64,000 nt of DNA from Gyrodactylus bullatarudis (lineage: Eukaryota; Platyhelminthes; Monogenea; Gyrodactylidea; Gyrodactylidae). Both the position numbers and the translations under genes were made by a program. Below the pieces are notes generated by a model that searched no databases, had not been told where the DNA came from, and saw nothing but the letters and a program-made list of their open reading frames with translations. Shown piece by piece: positions 26,401 to 39,400 of the stretch (position 1 is the stretch's first letter; each line of letters starts with the position of its first letter). Where the stretch lies: NCBI GenBank assembly GCA_012064415.1, contig SSNU01000041.1, forward strand, positions 132,330-196,329, given 5' to 3'.

Positions 26401-29400
26401 AGGACCAACTGTGCAACAAACCCTTCCTCATTGAAGATGAAGCCAAGATGACGAGAATTGAAGATGTCCAGATTGTGGCCAAGTTGAACTATCTGAGTAC
26501 CAGTAGTCTAGTGACATTTATCCTGCATCATGTTGACTCGGTGAGCCTTGAAGTGATCAACAATTCTGGCTTCTACCAGAGCCCGAACAAGTACACGGTC
26601 CGAGAGTTTTATCAAACGTAAATTTTCCTAAAAATATCGAGAAAAACTCAAAACTAATTTACTTTTCTTATTTAACTACAAAAGACCTTCGAGAACCTTC
26701 TACTCACCTGTTGTACTGCAAGCCTTTGTAAAGTTAGTTGAAGGAATTTCGAGAAAAACATTCAAAGACTAACGTTTTTATGTCTCCTTTAGTTTCTCAT
26801 TGGATCGTAGGATGAACAGGGAGGAGAATCACAAGATTTCCCTCGATATTCAAAAGTTTATCAATGAAAATCTCATCTACCAGATCACATCAGGAACAGA
26901 AACCTCAGAATGGATCTCGGTGAATGAGGCATCCAACCAGAATCTGCAAGTCCGGGTCATTGTCCAGAAGCATTCAAAGATTAGCATCTTCTGCTCAGCC
27001 AACCAAGCGAGAATTATCTTTAAATTTGTCAAATTCGATAAGAATTTGTTAGAGGTAAACTTTCAACCAGTCCCAAACAAGGTCGCCTACCTCCGGATTG
27101 ATGTAAACATCATCAACAGTGAGACTCCAAGCCCTTTTACTCATACAACTGATGATGAAATATCTTTAAAATGTATTTTTCAGCTCTTCTCGTCAATTGG
27201 GACATTCAAGAGGACCATATGAATTATGAAAAGGTAAACTTTGACCAAAAGCCTCAGATTCCATTCAAGGATACAATGAGGTTTTCTTATGCTGTGGTTA
27301 ATTTTGAGGTGTGTCCCACTCTAAAGAGTTCCCTCCTAGCCTCTGTCTTTAGTCAAACGACAAAAACAAATCAAGTGCCAAGCCTTAATGACAGCTGCAT
27401 GAGGAAGATGGGCAACGCTTCCACGCAAGTCGACTTGGACATGACACGAGGAAATAAAAATTTCTCTCTAATTCAGTTGACTCTGCAAACCGAACAGAAT
27501 GGAAATGTTAGCAATGTTCCCCTACTTGACATGTTTGAGGTGAATAACTATGGATATCATCTTGTTTTCAATATCTTTATTCTAAATGGGCCTGTATTAA
27601 TCGGAAATTGATCGATCATCATTGAGTTAATTTTGTTCCCCTTTACAGATCTTCAAACAGGAGCAAATTGACAGTCCATTCCATGTTGAGATTGTGAACA
27701 ATTTGCCAGACCTCGTTCGAATTCATCTCCCATCAGCATACGCCAATTGGTTCTCAGTGAAAGAATTCCAGAGTCCAATTCGGACACGAAGGAAACGCCA
27801 AAAGAGATCCCTGAGGAAGGTCAACTCTCAAGAGTTGAAGAGGGATATTTCTCTCCCAGCCTTTGAGATAATCAACACTGAAAGAGCATTCAGCGGTTAG
27901 TTATTTTTTCATTTAGTCACCAAATTCTGCATCGGATTTTTTTTTGCATTGCTTAGGGATCCTTTCCTTGCGGTTGCATAGTTGATAATAAATTTTTTTC
28001 TTTCAATTCCTAGGCAAGATATTTGAAATATCTCTGGAGCCAAACGAGGTTTCCCAAGTTTCCCTCCCAATGACCGAGCAAAAGTTGAGGACAAGAGTCT
28101 TTGGCAACATAATGGGCAATGGAATTGCCACTAATGTAAGCATTTTGTTTAAGTAGATAAAAAGTTCAAATTTAGCTTTGACTTTTCCATTCTATTCATA
28201 ATTTTTACTGTATTACAATTATTCAATATAACTCAGTATAAGAAAAACAATATTCCTTACAAATTCATTAAAATAATAACTTTGGGGATAGCATAGTAGG
28301 CCATAGGCGAAGGAAGGTATTCCTTGAAAATTTGTCCAGGATTAAGAGAAACACATGTTTCTTGGAAATTCCTTTATTGATGTTTTTTAATTCGCTCTAA
28401 AAATATGGTGGAAAAGAAAGAGAACCATGTGGAGAGATTGTCTCCATCATTCAAACTAACTGTTGAAGTTGTGAACTGTGGGGTTCACAAATAATAAATG
28501 TACGCTTTGTTTACGCCAATTGCCAGAATCAATTACAAGATTATATAAGCAACACACATGATACAAGTGGGGTAATTATCCTTGGTTGTGTTTTTCAGTT
28601 AGTTAGTTAAGAGAGGCCAACATTGTATTTATCAAATAAAATACTTGGTTGTAGATTTCACTAGAGTGCAATATGAAAAGTACAAAGTAAACGGATTTAA
28701 GACAAATTTTCTTTCAGATGACTGTAATGAAAATTGCGACTGAACCAGATGGCTCAATGAACGAGGAGGCAAACAATGTAACTCAACTAGTCAAACTAAG
28801 TCCATCTATCATAACACCAACGAAAGATTCAAGAGTCGAAATTAATAAGGACTCATCCGGTGATCCTCCCCTGCCCGAAGAGTTGGATGATTCCAAGGGG
28901 AAATCAAAATTTCCAAGTGAACAAGAATTGACCCCATTACGTAGAATTGCGCCTCTCGAATTAGGCATGTATGTACTGTTGGGCTTTTCTATCCTGGTAG
29001 CCTTGGTTTTCTCAGTCAACTGTGGTGCCATTGTGGCCAGATACAAGTGGGAGAGGAGGACCAATCAGGCTAGATCTGCAGAAAGAAATCCATCTTCTTC
29101 CCCTAACGAAAGGACTCATCCCGATCTCAACAAGGCCCAACAAAATCAAAAGCGGAACATGAGCAAAGGCCTCAAGGGCTTTGTCAGTCTCAAGAAAATG
29201 GTGAGTAATACTTTTTTCCTGCTGAAAACTGGCTACTGTATGATCTGGTTTTCTGACTTTAGATTGTAATTGGTAATAAAAAATTTTGCATCTTTTATCT
29301 TTTTCGAAGGTCAATGGCGCCAACGAAGAGGAGGATGAGAATACTCTGCAGAAAGATTCTGATTTCATCTGGCTGGAAAATCAAAATTATCAAAAAATTC

Positions 29401-30473
29401 GAAAGGGTTCAAACCTGAATGAGACTGATCTTGCTAACTGTCAGTATGAGCCTAGCCAGGATAAATTTGCCACAAACAACAGTGGAAGTACCAGTGATGA
29501 TGAGATAAACTTTGTCTTTAAGGGGACACCACGTCAGGGTCTCTTTGACTATATGGAGAGGGAGAGTATTCTGCCTCCTAATCAACCACCTCCTCCGATC
29601 CCGTTTCAGTTAGCTTGTAGGAAGAGTAGTCTGATCAGAGATCAATCTAATTTTACCGATGGAGGGATAGCCCCCTGTCCCCAGTGTCAATGTCCGTGCC
29701 AGGACTCTGATTATAAACTTCAGCCAATTAACGGGACAGGAACAATGAGAACTCTGAGCTCTGTGAAGGGTGGTGGAGGACACTATCAAAATCCTTGCAA
29801 TGATATCGGTACAATTGCAAATTGTTGCAATACATTAGGAGTGAAAAGTAGAGATAACAAGAGCTGCTATAATCAAGTGTCCGCAGATTCCTACACGACT
29901 CAAAGTCATAATAATCCAGCAATGAATTGCTATTGCAAGGAATGTTGTGCATATTTTTACCATAACAATACAACAAATCCGTGTAGCAATCCTAGTGTAG
30001 ATTACAGTCATTCTCCTCCCTCCAACACACGAAAAATAGTTCATCAGTCATGTGGATTAGGCTATGACAAAATGGCAACAACGTCATCATTGTCAAAGTC
30101 AACAAAATATAGAACAAGAGCTATTCTGCCCTCAAATTATCCCGAAACCGGAGGCAATGGAGATGAGTCAAGTTCCACTATGAATCTTGGTGATGACCCT
30201 GGGGTTAATAATGGTGATTATTACTACTGGTTAAATAGGCAACAGATACAACACGAATGCCAGTTATTAGGCAATAATGATGAGAAAATGAGAGCATGCC
30301 AAGAATGTCAAGAAGAGTCAAGTCAAGCCAAGATGCTCATGACTAATTTGAGGCCTTCTTCAATGCTGACTGTGGACTCTGATCTTAGTGCCTGGGGCCA
30401 TGAACTTACGAGACATTACGATCCTGAAGAGATTCGAGATTACATAAAAAGTCTGAGAGAGTCCAATGCCTAA
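23492..30473 (+). CDS. TMEM132-family single-pass membrane protein (detonator-like)
   Basis: Cell-surface protein of the TMEM132 family, which is linked to adhesion and actin attachment in neurons. Plus-strand exons: 23492-23555, 23583-24258, 24506-24712, 24774-24993, 26166-26617, 26793-27118, 27184-27539, 27649-27895, 28014-28135, 28718-29200, 29310-30473. Phases close at 1438 residues. The first exon is a signal peptide (VRLFSLFNTLLFILF). The large extracellular part has beta-rich blocks. The polybasic stretch IRTRRKRQKRSLRK could be a furin site. The transmembrane segment at about 970-995 (LELGMYVLLGFSILVALVF, then NC) is the family hallmark (E-I/L-G-M-Y-x-L-L-G). The cytoplasmic tail is Asn/Cys/Ser-rich and ends in YDPEEIRDYIKSLRES. 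The acceptor at 26166 is weak and is chosen by phase; a small missed exon in the 24994-26165 intron cannot be excluded. Confidence 0.75.
24994..26165. other. Noncoding: 1.2-kb intron of the TMEM132-like gene
   Basis: AT-rich with simple repeats and no supported exon on either strand. The pieces on both sides share strand and compatible phase, so I treat it as one intron. Confidence 0.5.
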
Positions 30474-32880
30474 ATAAAAATGACATAAACACAGTCTTGC
30501 ATGAGAAAAATTCAAGTCAACAATATTTTCCAGAATTTTGTAGAATTTTTTGCTCATTTCAAATATGTCCATCTTAAAAAATTCCAGACTAGAGTTTTCG
30601 AGTTATTCGGTAAAAACTGAAAACCCGACTTGCAGGAGAATTATACAGAAGAACATGAACGAGGTTGTTCAGGATTAAATTCTTAACAAAAGTTCTCCCT
30701 AGATCTCCCAGTACAGTTGTTGAGATGAAATAATTTCTCAACTTCAACTCAATTTTGTGCACATTTCAGAAAATTTGTAGGAAAGAAATCTACCCCAATT
30801 AGGATGCAGTAGTAGACCTTAAAGTAAATCCAAAGCGTAAAAAGTATGCCCCTTGTAAAGTATTTTCATTGTTGAATCTCTATTTTTCAACACCCAAGAA
30901 TCCTCAGGTTCGTGTTCTTCTTTATAAAAAGACAAATCCTTGCAAGTTTGTTTTTCAGGTTTTAATGAATAACTCGAAAATTCTATTATAGATGGACAAA
31001 TTTGAAATCAGCAAAAAATTCTTTACAAAACTAGAAAATATCATTGAGTATAAAAATCTAATTGTCCGATTTGTAAGACTGTGATATTAAATTATTCATT
31101 CCAATGCAACTACAAGGTGAACACCATGAGTAGAATCTACAATTATACAAGGAAAACCAGAGTCATATTGTTTTCCATAGTGAATGATGAATCAAGAGAG
31201 ACGGATGAATTTTTCAAATTGAAGAAAATCTTAGTTTAATGTACTTTATGAGATGATATTGAAACTGACCAAAACATCCTAACAATAATTACTATGAAAA
31301 AGTATCCTACTTCTATTATCAATATTGCTACATGTTATTATTATAAAAAAGAGTACTGTTATGATTTACATAGTAATTTTATTGAAAATTATTAATAACA
31401 GCAGATTTCTTAAATCATCCCTCTTGAGTCCTCTTCGCCATGAAAACTTGTCTTGTCCAGGTTTGCTAGTAGCCTTGGCTGGTCAGAGACATTGCAAACG
31501 GAGCTATGGAGTTATAGCCTATAGTGTATGAGAAAGATTAATTAGTTTTACAATCTTTGGAAATTTCAACATTTAAAAAGATTTCAATCTAGACTGAACA
31601 GTAGTTTAAATCTAAAAATGTAGTGTATCGTTAGTTTACTTGAACTAATAAAAGCTCATATTATTATTCTAAATTATAATTAAATAATTATTGATCAAAC
31701 TGAAAAATATATACGCATAAAAGGGAATTCATATCTCCTCATCATTACTGGTTACCTTATACGAGAATTTTACTGGAAAAATAATAACAAAAATAGTACA
31801 AACTCCAATTAAATATTTATAAATAATAAATCATTACCTTACAATAGATCTAACGATGGTGAATCGAAAAAGGTAGAGAGTTGGTATTATTACTCTCCAA
31901 TCCAATAGACATACACCATGTTATACGAACTCAGAAAATTATAATGAACTCCACAAGCTGAGAGAGAGAAAACAATTCGGCAGCACTCTTAATAACACAC
32001 ATACACACACACTCATAAAATCATATTGGCTCGGATTGAATCTTGAAAATGAAAAAGCATCTCCCAAAAATCTCAGACTAGATATCCTTTGAAACATGTA
32101 GTAATAAATATTAGCATTGGCAATACAACTGCATAATTCTGGTCAATTAATATGAAAAAGACATATTTAAATGCAAATTTTTCAAAACTGTTGTATTACA
32201 GATTAAATTGAAATTGAAGAAATAGTCTAGAATTATTGAAAAGTTTTTGGGAGATGCAAGAAAGTAAAGGAAAAATATTAAAATTATCAATTTGATTATT
32301 TAAAATAATGAAAAGGTGAAGAATTACTTGAAATCAAATCATCCAAAACACGATCCCCTCATTGATAAAATGTCAATATTATAACATGAGTACCAAGAGG
32401 AGAGAAAACCGTTTAAAATTCGTCATGGTAAGAATTCGTCACGAATTCAATTGAAAACTGAAAAAAAAATGCAAAAAACTCACCGATTATTATTGGAAAA
32501 TATTACCTGCATACCATCCTTGCCAATTGATATTTTTTTATAGATTGAAAGGGTTCTCCGTGAACTCATTATCTCAAAAATTACTAGGTATTTCGAGTAA
32601 AAACTGAATGAAAAACCAACAGTTCGGAAAATTAGATTATAAGATTTAAAATTTTATTACATGTAGGAAATAAATTTTTGTGTACACAAAATGAGATGGC
32701 TGAATTGTACTGAAAAATGTTATTTGAGTATATATTGATTATCAAAAATTGTACGCAAAACAACTGAGGAAAAATGAGCTCATTCGTGAACTAGAGAGAA
32801 TGAGAAGTTGTCACATATTCACTCACATTTTGAATTTTTATACAAACGGTCTGATAAATCGTAAGAGAAATGTGTTACAT
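30474..32880. other. Noncoding: 2.4 kb between TMEM132-like gene and cabeza
   Basis: The genes on both sides converge here, so the stretch should hold two 3' UTRs. It is AT-rich with a short ACAC run near 31998-32013. The open frame at 31325-31531 has no domain. Nothing else could be supported. Confidence 0.55.
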
Positions 32881-34180
32881 TTAATATGGAGCTGGTCTCG
32901 GTCTTCCACCGCCAGGTCCACCTCTGAGAGGGCCTCCAGCTCCTCCTCTGGCAGGACTAGGCATCATGTACATGTTACCAGGAGGAATAGGTCCTCCTCG
33001 TCCAAATCCTCCTCTGCCAGGAGTCATCATTGGACCACGAACAGGACCCGGACCGCCACGACCCATGGGAGGCATTTTCATTGGTTTACCAGCAGGAACA
33101 GCGCCATCTTCTGGTTTAGGTTCCTGTAAAAAGTTTAAGGAAGGATTAAAAACATTATAAAGCATAAAATACTTCTTTTACGTACTTTACATCGATTGCA
33201 AGCGTTTCTCCATGCGAAGTTAACATTGCCACATTCACTGCAATCCCAGTCTCCAGATCTCTGTCCTTTCATGTCTCCTTGAGCGCCATAACCAGCGGGA
33301 CCTCCGTATCCTCCCATCATGGGCATATTTTGTGGCCTAATGTTTCCACCCCCTCGACCTCGCATCATAGTACCATTGCCTCTCTGATCATTACCTCCTT
33401 TGCCATCTCTACCGCTACCGGGTGGTATAATCACAGGTCTTTCGCTGTTTGTGGCCTGTCTAACATTGATTTTATACCCTTGGAAGTCATTAGTTTTGTA
33501 GTGATCGACACAAGCTTTAACACAGTTTATGTCTTCGAATGTAACTAGAGCATCACCCTTGGGAATTCCTTTTTCTTTGAAAATCCAGATCATAGGCATT
33601 TTAGTTGTTGCATTCATCTTGACTTTACCAATATGACCGAATTCGTTTTTCATCATCTCATGGTCAATGTTTTGGGGAAGACCTAGATCATTTAATTAGT
33701 GAAAATTAATCGAATTAAAGATGGCGGACTCACCTGTCACAAAGACAGTGTCATCTCTAAGTCCTTCAGGATCAGTAACAGAGGGTAAATTTGAGGATCT
33801 TGATTTGTCTGGACCTTTGCCACCGCCTCTTCCTCCTCTTTTTCCACCGCCTGAATGCATGTCAGGGGGATATCCATCACCTCGCATTGGTGGATAGCCA
33901 ACACCAGGTGCCATTGCACCATAACCTCCGGACATACCTCCTTGCATCATTGACATGTCTCCATATTGAGCATCATAGCCTGGCATTGGCATTTGAGGAT
34001 GTGGAACACCCATCATTTGTTGTCCAGCAACTGGCTGTCCTCCATGCGGCATTCCAAAGCCAGGTGCAAATTGAGAATGATCAAATTGTTGACCATAAGA
34101 AAAATGACCGAAGTTTCCTAATAAGATTAATGTGATAATTAGATGAAAAAACTTGAAGAAATGGACTCACTATCACCCAT
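32881..34180 (-). CDS. caz: FET-family RNA-binding protein (cabeza / TAF15-FUS-EWS type)
   Basis: Nuclear RNA-binding protein of the FUS/EWS/TAF15 family. Minus exons: 34171-34180 (only ATG GGT GAT plus one base), 33734-34117, 33186-33682, 32881-33123; 377 residues. The N-terminal low-complexity region starts FGHFSYGQQFDHSQF but then turns Met/Gly/Pro-rich instead of the usual SYGQ repeats. An RGG patch (KRGGRGGGKGPDKSR) precedes the RRM, which runs from DTVFVTGLPQNID to GYKINVRQAT with RNP1-like GDALVTFED. Next come Gly/Met-rich RGG repeats, a RanBP2-type zinc finger (DWDCSECGNVNFAWRNACNRC, four Cys present), and a C-terminal RGG tail ending RPRPAPY. Domain order RRM, RGG, zinc finger, RGG is diagnostic. 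Confidence 0.9.
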
Positions 34181-34329
34181 AGTTAAGCTTGACGACGAAA
34201 TTTGTATTAAGCCGCCTCAATGATGGACACGATTTCATGCAAACAAACATGAAACTTTTGGTGAAGTTGTTTTTATATAATCTGCTGCTAATTTGTGATG
34301 TTTTAAATTTTTCATAAACGTTCAACAGA
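34181..34329. promoter_or_regulatory. Divergent promoter gap, cabeza / unknown gene
   Basis: 149 bp between two outward-facing start codons. It must contain both transcription start regions and is a likely bidirectional promoter. Confidence 0.5.
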
Positions 34330-35180
34330 ATGAGTCTTCAAATAAGTCAAATTGTTATAGACAAAATTCGCCTTGTAGATTCATGTTATCATCATTTATT
34401 AAGACTTCTTAACGGTATATCTCGTGAGGAAGATGATGCTTTTAATATTTACAGAATTGGTCTCATATTTATGTCAATTTACAGTGATTTCAAAAACGGT
34501 GTTAATCAGAGAATAGGAAAACATGCCTCATTAATCAGTGAATTTCTTAACTCTTATGGCTATGATCTCGATAGTTATTTTCGTTTGGGATTTCTTGAAA
34601 GAATAATTTTAAAAGATACAATTTTTCCATATTTTAAAATGCTATACTTTGCCATCAATGGCTCCAATAAATTAATTTCCTTCATGACGGATTATTATTC
34701 TAAGCAGATGCAAGCTTTCATCTTCGAGATGAGTGATCTCGTCCGCTTTGAACAAAGATATTCACCAAATTCGCTTATATTCGAACGGAATTACTTGGCA
34801 GTTCGAATTGGTAATAATTGGACTCCTTCTCCAATAGTCCGTTGGAGTGAATTAAGTTTTGAGGAACAATTACATGGAATTATTTTATTTGACGATTTTG
34901 TTCGCTGTTATATTCCTGAGCCTCCTGACGTTAGACTTGTTAATGAGTCTAATAAGGAAGTTTTCGTTGAGGTAGAAGAAAAAGAAGATCTTCCTTTTGG
35001 TAACGTAAAAATTTATTATTGAAAAACCCTGTTAATTTCTATTGTGTTATAGATCCTGTGGTGGAATCTTTCAAGAATTTTGTTGCTGAGTCAGATGCGC
35101 TGTATGCAAAAGTTTCTCCTTCTAGTCGAATTGATGTCACAATCGATCTGAATCGATTCTACAGGCAAATTTCTAGTTGA
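34330..35180 (+). CDS. Hypothetical protein, two exons, family not recognised
   Basis: Exons 34330-34999 and 35053-35180 join in phase (TTTG/GTAACG donor, TATAG acceptor), giving 265 residues. The sequence is rich in hydrophobic and aromatic residues in a mainly helical pattern (for example LVDSCYHHLLRLL, YDLDSYFRLGFLERIILKD). It has an acidic tail section (EVFVEVEEKEDLPFGD) and a final DVTIDLNRFYRQISS. I see no signal peptide, transmembrane segment or metal-binding motif. The clean intron and open frame argue for a real gene. It shares a 149-bp gap with cabeza and converges on MBD2/3, with 287 bp between stops. No function can be assigned. Confidence 0.7.
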
Positions 35181-35467
35181 TTTCTTATTTTTCTTTGCTT
35201 TTCAAAATATTGATTTCGTAAGCTATGTAATAAATCATCCTAATAATCAATCAGAATTTCTGATTCAGAAGGCCACAATGATATACAAAGGGTTTATGAT
35301 AAAGAGAAATTTAAATCGAGTTAAAAACAATTGTTATTTATTTACATACTGAATATATATAATTTTAATATCATTTCTTCAATACATTTTTGCAGGAATT
35401 ATAAAAGCATGAGAAATATATCATTACGTTACATATTTTTTAAGAGTCCGGTGGTAAATGACAAGAT

Positions 35468-36228
35468 TCAGCATTCTGCCTCAACTGATTTTAGATGTTT
35501 TTGCAAAACTTCTGTGGCATCAGCAAGTTTTCGACGAATGGATTGAACACGGGCCTCCTGACGGATAATGTCCTCATCTGATACGGCAAAATGCTTGACC
35601 ATAGGTTGATTGAAATTTGGCGCAACAAGTGGGTTTTTGTCAATAGAACCTTTTTGTTGATCTTGACCATTAATCGGGACGCTCCTTGAAGAAACAGCAT
35701 AGACCAATGAAAAGAGCATTTGAGTTTCAGTGAATGCAGGTCCGCCTGAACTGACAAATTTTTTGGGAAGATTGAATGATGATTTATCATTGAATCGTTT
35801 TTCCCAGAATAATTGGCGTGGTTGATCAGTCAATACAGATTTGTTCACAGTTCTCTTAGAGAGTGGATGAGCCGTAACAAACTTTGGTTTAACTGTAATC
35901 GGAAAGCTTACATGCCTAGAGTAAGGAGAAGAGCGTGATTTTGGAGCGTCGTTAGTTTCTATAGATTTCTTGATCTTGTTCAGTGATGACGTCTGACTAA
36001 AGAATTTCCCAGTTTTCCAGTTGAAACAAGAAACGTCATACTTTGGCCCAAGGATAGCTTGAAGACGTTTGAGAGTCGTTACTTTTTCTCCAATAGGACT
36101 TACGTAATGAATTCTAGGAGCTCCCGTAGATAGACCGTTTGGAAGCACAGTTTCTTTCAATTGCCATCCTGCGGGAAGAGAGAGACCAGACTAGTAAATT
36201 ATGAACTTTGAAACCTTACATCAGTCAT
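35468..36228 (-). CDS. MBD2/3 methyl-CpG-binding domain protein (NuRD subunit)
   Basis: Subunit of the NuRD chromatin-remodelling/deacetylase complex. Minus exons 36220-36228 (ATG ACT GAT) and 35468-36190 join in phase 0, giving 243 residues. The MBD fold is clear: PAGWQLKETVLPNGLS at the start and FNWKTGKF at its end. The MBD2/3-specific C-terminal region follows, with PRQLFWEKRF, a degenerate block matching the family's PKG...GGPA region, and a final coiled coil (SDEDIIRQEARVQSIRRKL) that in relatives pairs with p66/GATAD2. Compared with vertebrate MBD2 the DNA-contact residues are changed: Leu19 where the first Arg finger lies, His31 for the key Tyr, Thr41 for the second Arg finger. This suggests loss of methyl-CpG recognition. 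The 9-bp first exon is inferred from phase and the GTAAGG donor. Confidence 0.88.
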
Positions 36229-36418
36229 TATAATATATTATATTTAATGGGAAATAGTGTTTCAGAAGTATATCTTATAAGTTAATGCCTCAGAGTTAGT
36301 AACTTTATGAAGGAAATTCAAATAAGAAACACAATCAAAACAACAGATGATAAAAATAAACTCTTGTTTATCTACTTATTTAATTTCAAATGAACTCTTC
36401 TTTATCAACATAATAAAT
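36229..36418. promoter_or_regulatory. Divergent promoter gap, MBD2/3 / polybromo
   Basis: 190 bp between outward-facing start codons of two chromatin-complex genes. It must serve both. AT-rich. An upstream in-frame ATG at 36347 on plus could lengthen polybromo by 24 residues. Confidence 0.55.
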
Positions 36419-39400
36419 ATGAAAAGAACTTTAAGTGATGCAAAAATTGATACAGACGATACAAAATCAAGCGATTCTCGACTCGATAAAAATCGTTCAA
36501 AAGTTTCAGTTTACGAAGAAATTTTCAGCTTGACAAACGAAAATAAGAAAAAGATATCGGAAATTTTCAGTGATATTAAAGTTCTGGAAAAGGGAAAAAA
36601 GAAATATGCGGATTCCTTTTCTGACCCTATTACTTTTGCTGAAATCAAGGAAAAATATTCGAACAATGAATATGAGTCTCTTGAAGAAATCTTGACTGAT
36701 TTAAGAGTAATGGTTGATAACCTCAATAAATATTTTGAAGGGGTCAATGACAAAGATTGTCTCGATGATTTAAAAATCCTCTCTGATTACGTATTAAGAA
36801 TTTATGACGAAGAATGTCCAAGTTAGTATATATTTGTAAAAATCTCTGTATGGTTTCATGACATTAAAATTTCAGAAACCGCTAGACGCAGAGGTCGCAA
36901 GAAGAAAGTTGCAAAAGAGGTATGATTAATATCATATTTGTATTGATTTGTGTTTGTCATATCAATTGATTATTCTTTTAAACTTTAGTCTGATTCTGCA
37001 CAGGCCAGTGAAAGCGAGAGCGATTGCTCTAGTGACAAAGCCATCCAGACTATCATGTTTGGTCTTATAGCTACGCTGAAGAATGATGAGACAGGCCGAT
37101 TCATTGGTCCTACATTTCTCAATCTTCCCAACAAGTCAGAATACCCAAACTATTATGATATTATCCAAGAACCAATTGATTTGCGAATTATTGCCAAAAA
37201 AATTTATCTGGGCGAATATGGAAGAATTAGCGACCTTGTTGCTGATTTCTCTCTAATGACTAAGAATGCTAGAACATTTAACGAGGCTAAATCTTCAATA
37301 TATCAGGATGCAATCTGTGTTCAAAGGTGCCTCAAAGCTAAACAACAAGAAGCCGAAGAGATACCCAAGCGTAAGTTTCGGGGTCGTAAACGTCTCATCG
37401 ACTCTGAGACAAGTCATGAAATACTTGAAAAGTTCGTTAAAGCTCTTCCCTCTGAGGATCCCCTAAAGGATTATATTGAAGAGGATAAACCCAAAAAAGT
37501 AAAAGAGGAAGATTTAGAATCCAACGATGAAGACGAAGAGGATAATTCTGAAGTGGACTCGGATGATGATTATCCTGATCCTGTAACCCCTTCTACTCGG
37601 CGAACTGGAGGTCCTGGTCGTGGTAAGCGTGGACGAGGGAGAGGATTTGGTCGTACTTCTACAACTGGAAGTAGAACATCATCCAGAGCTAAAGTATCTG
37701 ATGACGAAGCCTCTCTTGACAGCACTCAAGTTGCCTCGCCCACGAGTAGTACTTTTTCTCGTAATAGTCCTTATGGATCTTTTAATTGGTGTCTAGAAGA
37801 GATCTTATCTAGAATGGAATCAGAAAAAGACTCTGAAGAGAACCAACTATGCTCAGCATTCATTAAACTTCCATCTAAGCGTGTCTATCCAGACTACTAC
37901 GAGGATATAAAGAGACCCATTTGCATTTATAATATAAGACACAAATTGAAAAAATCCTCATACGAAACAATTCAGGAGTTCATGAACGACATTGAATTGA
38001 TGGTTAATAATGCCAAGGAGTACAATGTTGAGGGAAGTAAGATTTACGAAGATGCCATAAAATTGCTCCAGGTTGCCAAGCAAAGATGCAAAGAGCTGGC
38101 GGAACAATTTCCCGATGTCATCAACTTGCAGACAATTATAAGTGCTCCTATTGTACCCAGTGTCCCAAAACCCCCTCGCTCTCTAAATCATCCAAACTCA
38201 CCAAGTTCCTTCTCTAATGCTACCTCCATCATGAGTTCTCAGAACACTTCAATTGATCTGAATGAGGACTCTCAAAGTTCCAGGCCTGACTTTGGACCCA
38301 GTCCCTCGAAGAGAATTAATTCTGGTCGTCGTCCTCTACCACCGGAAGAGGCTCGTCGTCGTCGTAACAATAACCTCTACAATGCTGTATGGAACATGAC
38401 TGATGATGACAATCGTCCAATGCGAGACATGTTCATCACCATCCCCTCTAGGGAGGAATATCCCGACTATTTTGACATCATATCGGATCCCATTGATTTG
38501 ACTATGATCAAAAGGAAAATCGACCAGGAATCTGTAAGAATTACTCAACTATAATGAATTAGAATGAAAAAATAATTTCTCATAATCCCTACTTTTTATA
38601 GTACAAAGACTACATCGAGCTAAGGGAAGATTTCTTACTTCTCTTTCGCAATGCCAAACAATACAATGAAGAAGGCAGTCAAATTTATGAAGACGCCACA
38701 AAACTGGAAACAATGGTTAAGAAAAAGGTGCGCAGTTTCATTGCCGAAGACCAAAAGGCACGAGTCCGTCATGAGCAAACTGAGAAGAATCGGTTAGCTT
38801 TTGCCATGCAACAGAACCAACAGCATTTCCAAAGACCAGCCACTACTCCACAGATGGTACCACCACTTTCACAGCCTCCTCATCCTTCACAATTGCCTCC
38901 TGGTATGCACCCGAGCATGGCTCCCAGGATGTATCAACAAATGTCCCCACAGTACAATGTTATGGGTCAACCTATGAATAACCTTTCCAATACTGGAGCT
39001 AATATGTTGCACATTCATCCTCAAATGATGGCACCTCAGCATCATCACCATCAGCTTCCTCAACAGCAACAAACAATCTCATCTTCTAGTCCAGTTATCC
39101 ATCATCCACAAATGATTCCTGCCAATATGCCTCTAGTCCAGAGGATGATGATCGAAATATTCTATACCATAAAAGAGTACAAGGATGCGTACGGCAATTC
39201 ACCTAGTGCCAACTTTATCAAAAAGCCAAATAAATTGTATGCAAACAAGTCTCCATAAGCTCTTCTTATCTAATTAACTATTTTCGTTTATCTAGGGAAT
39301 TTCCTCAATATTACAAACTGATACGAAGACCAATTGACCTTTGCTCGATTGCCAAGGGAATTCTATCCAACGCGTATCCTGATTTCGACTCATTTATGAA

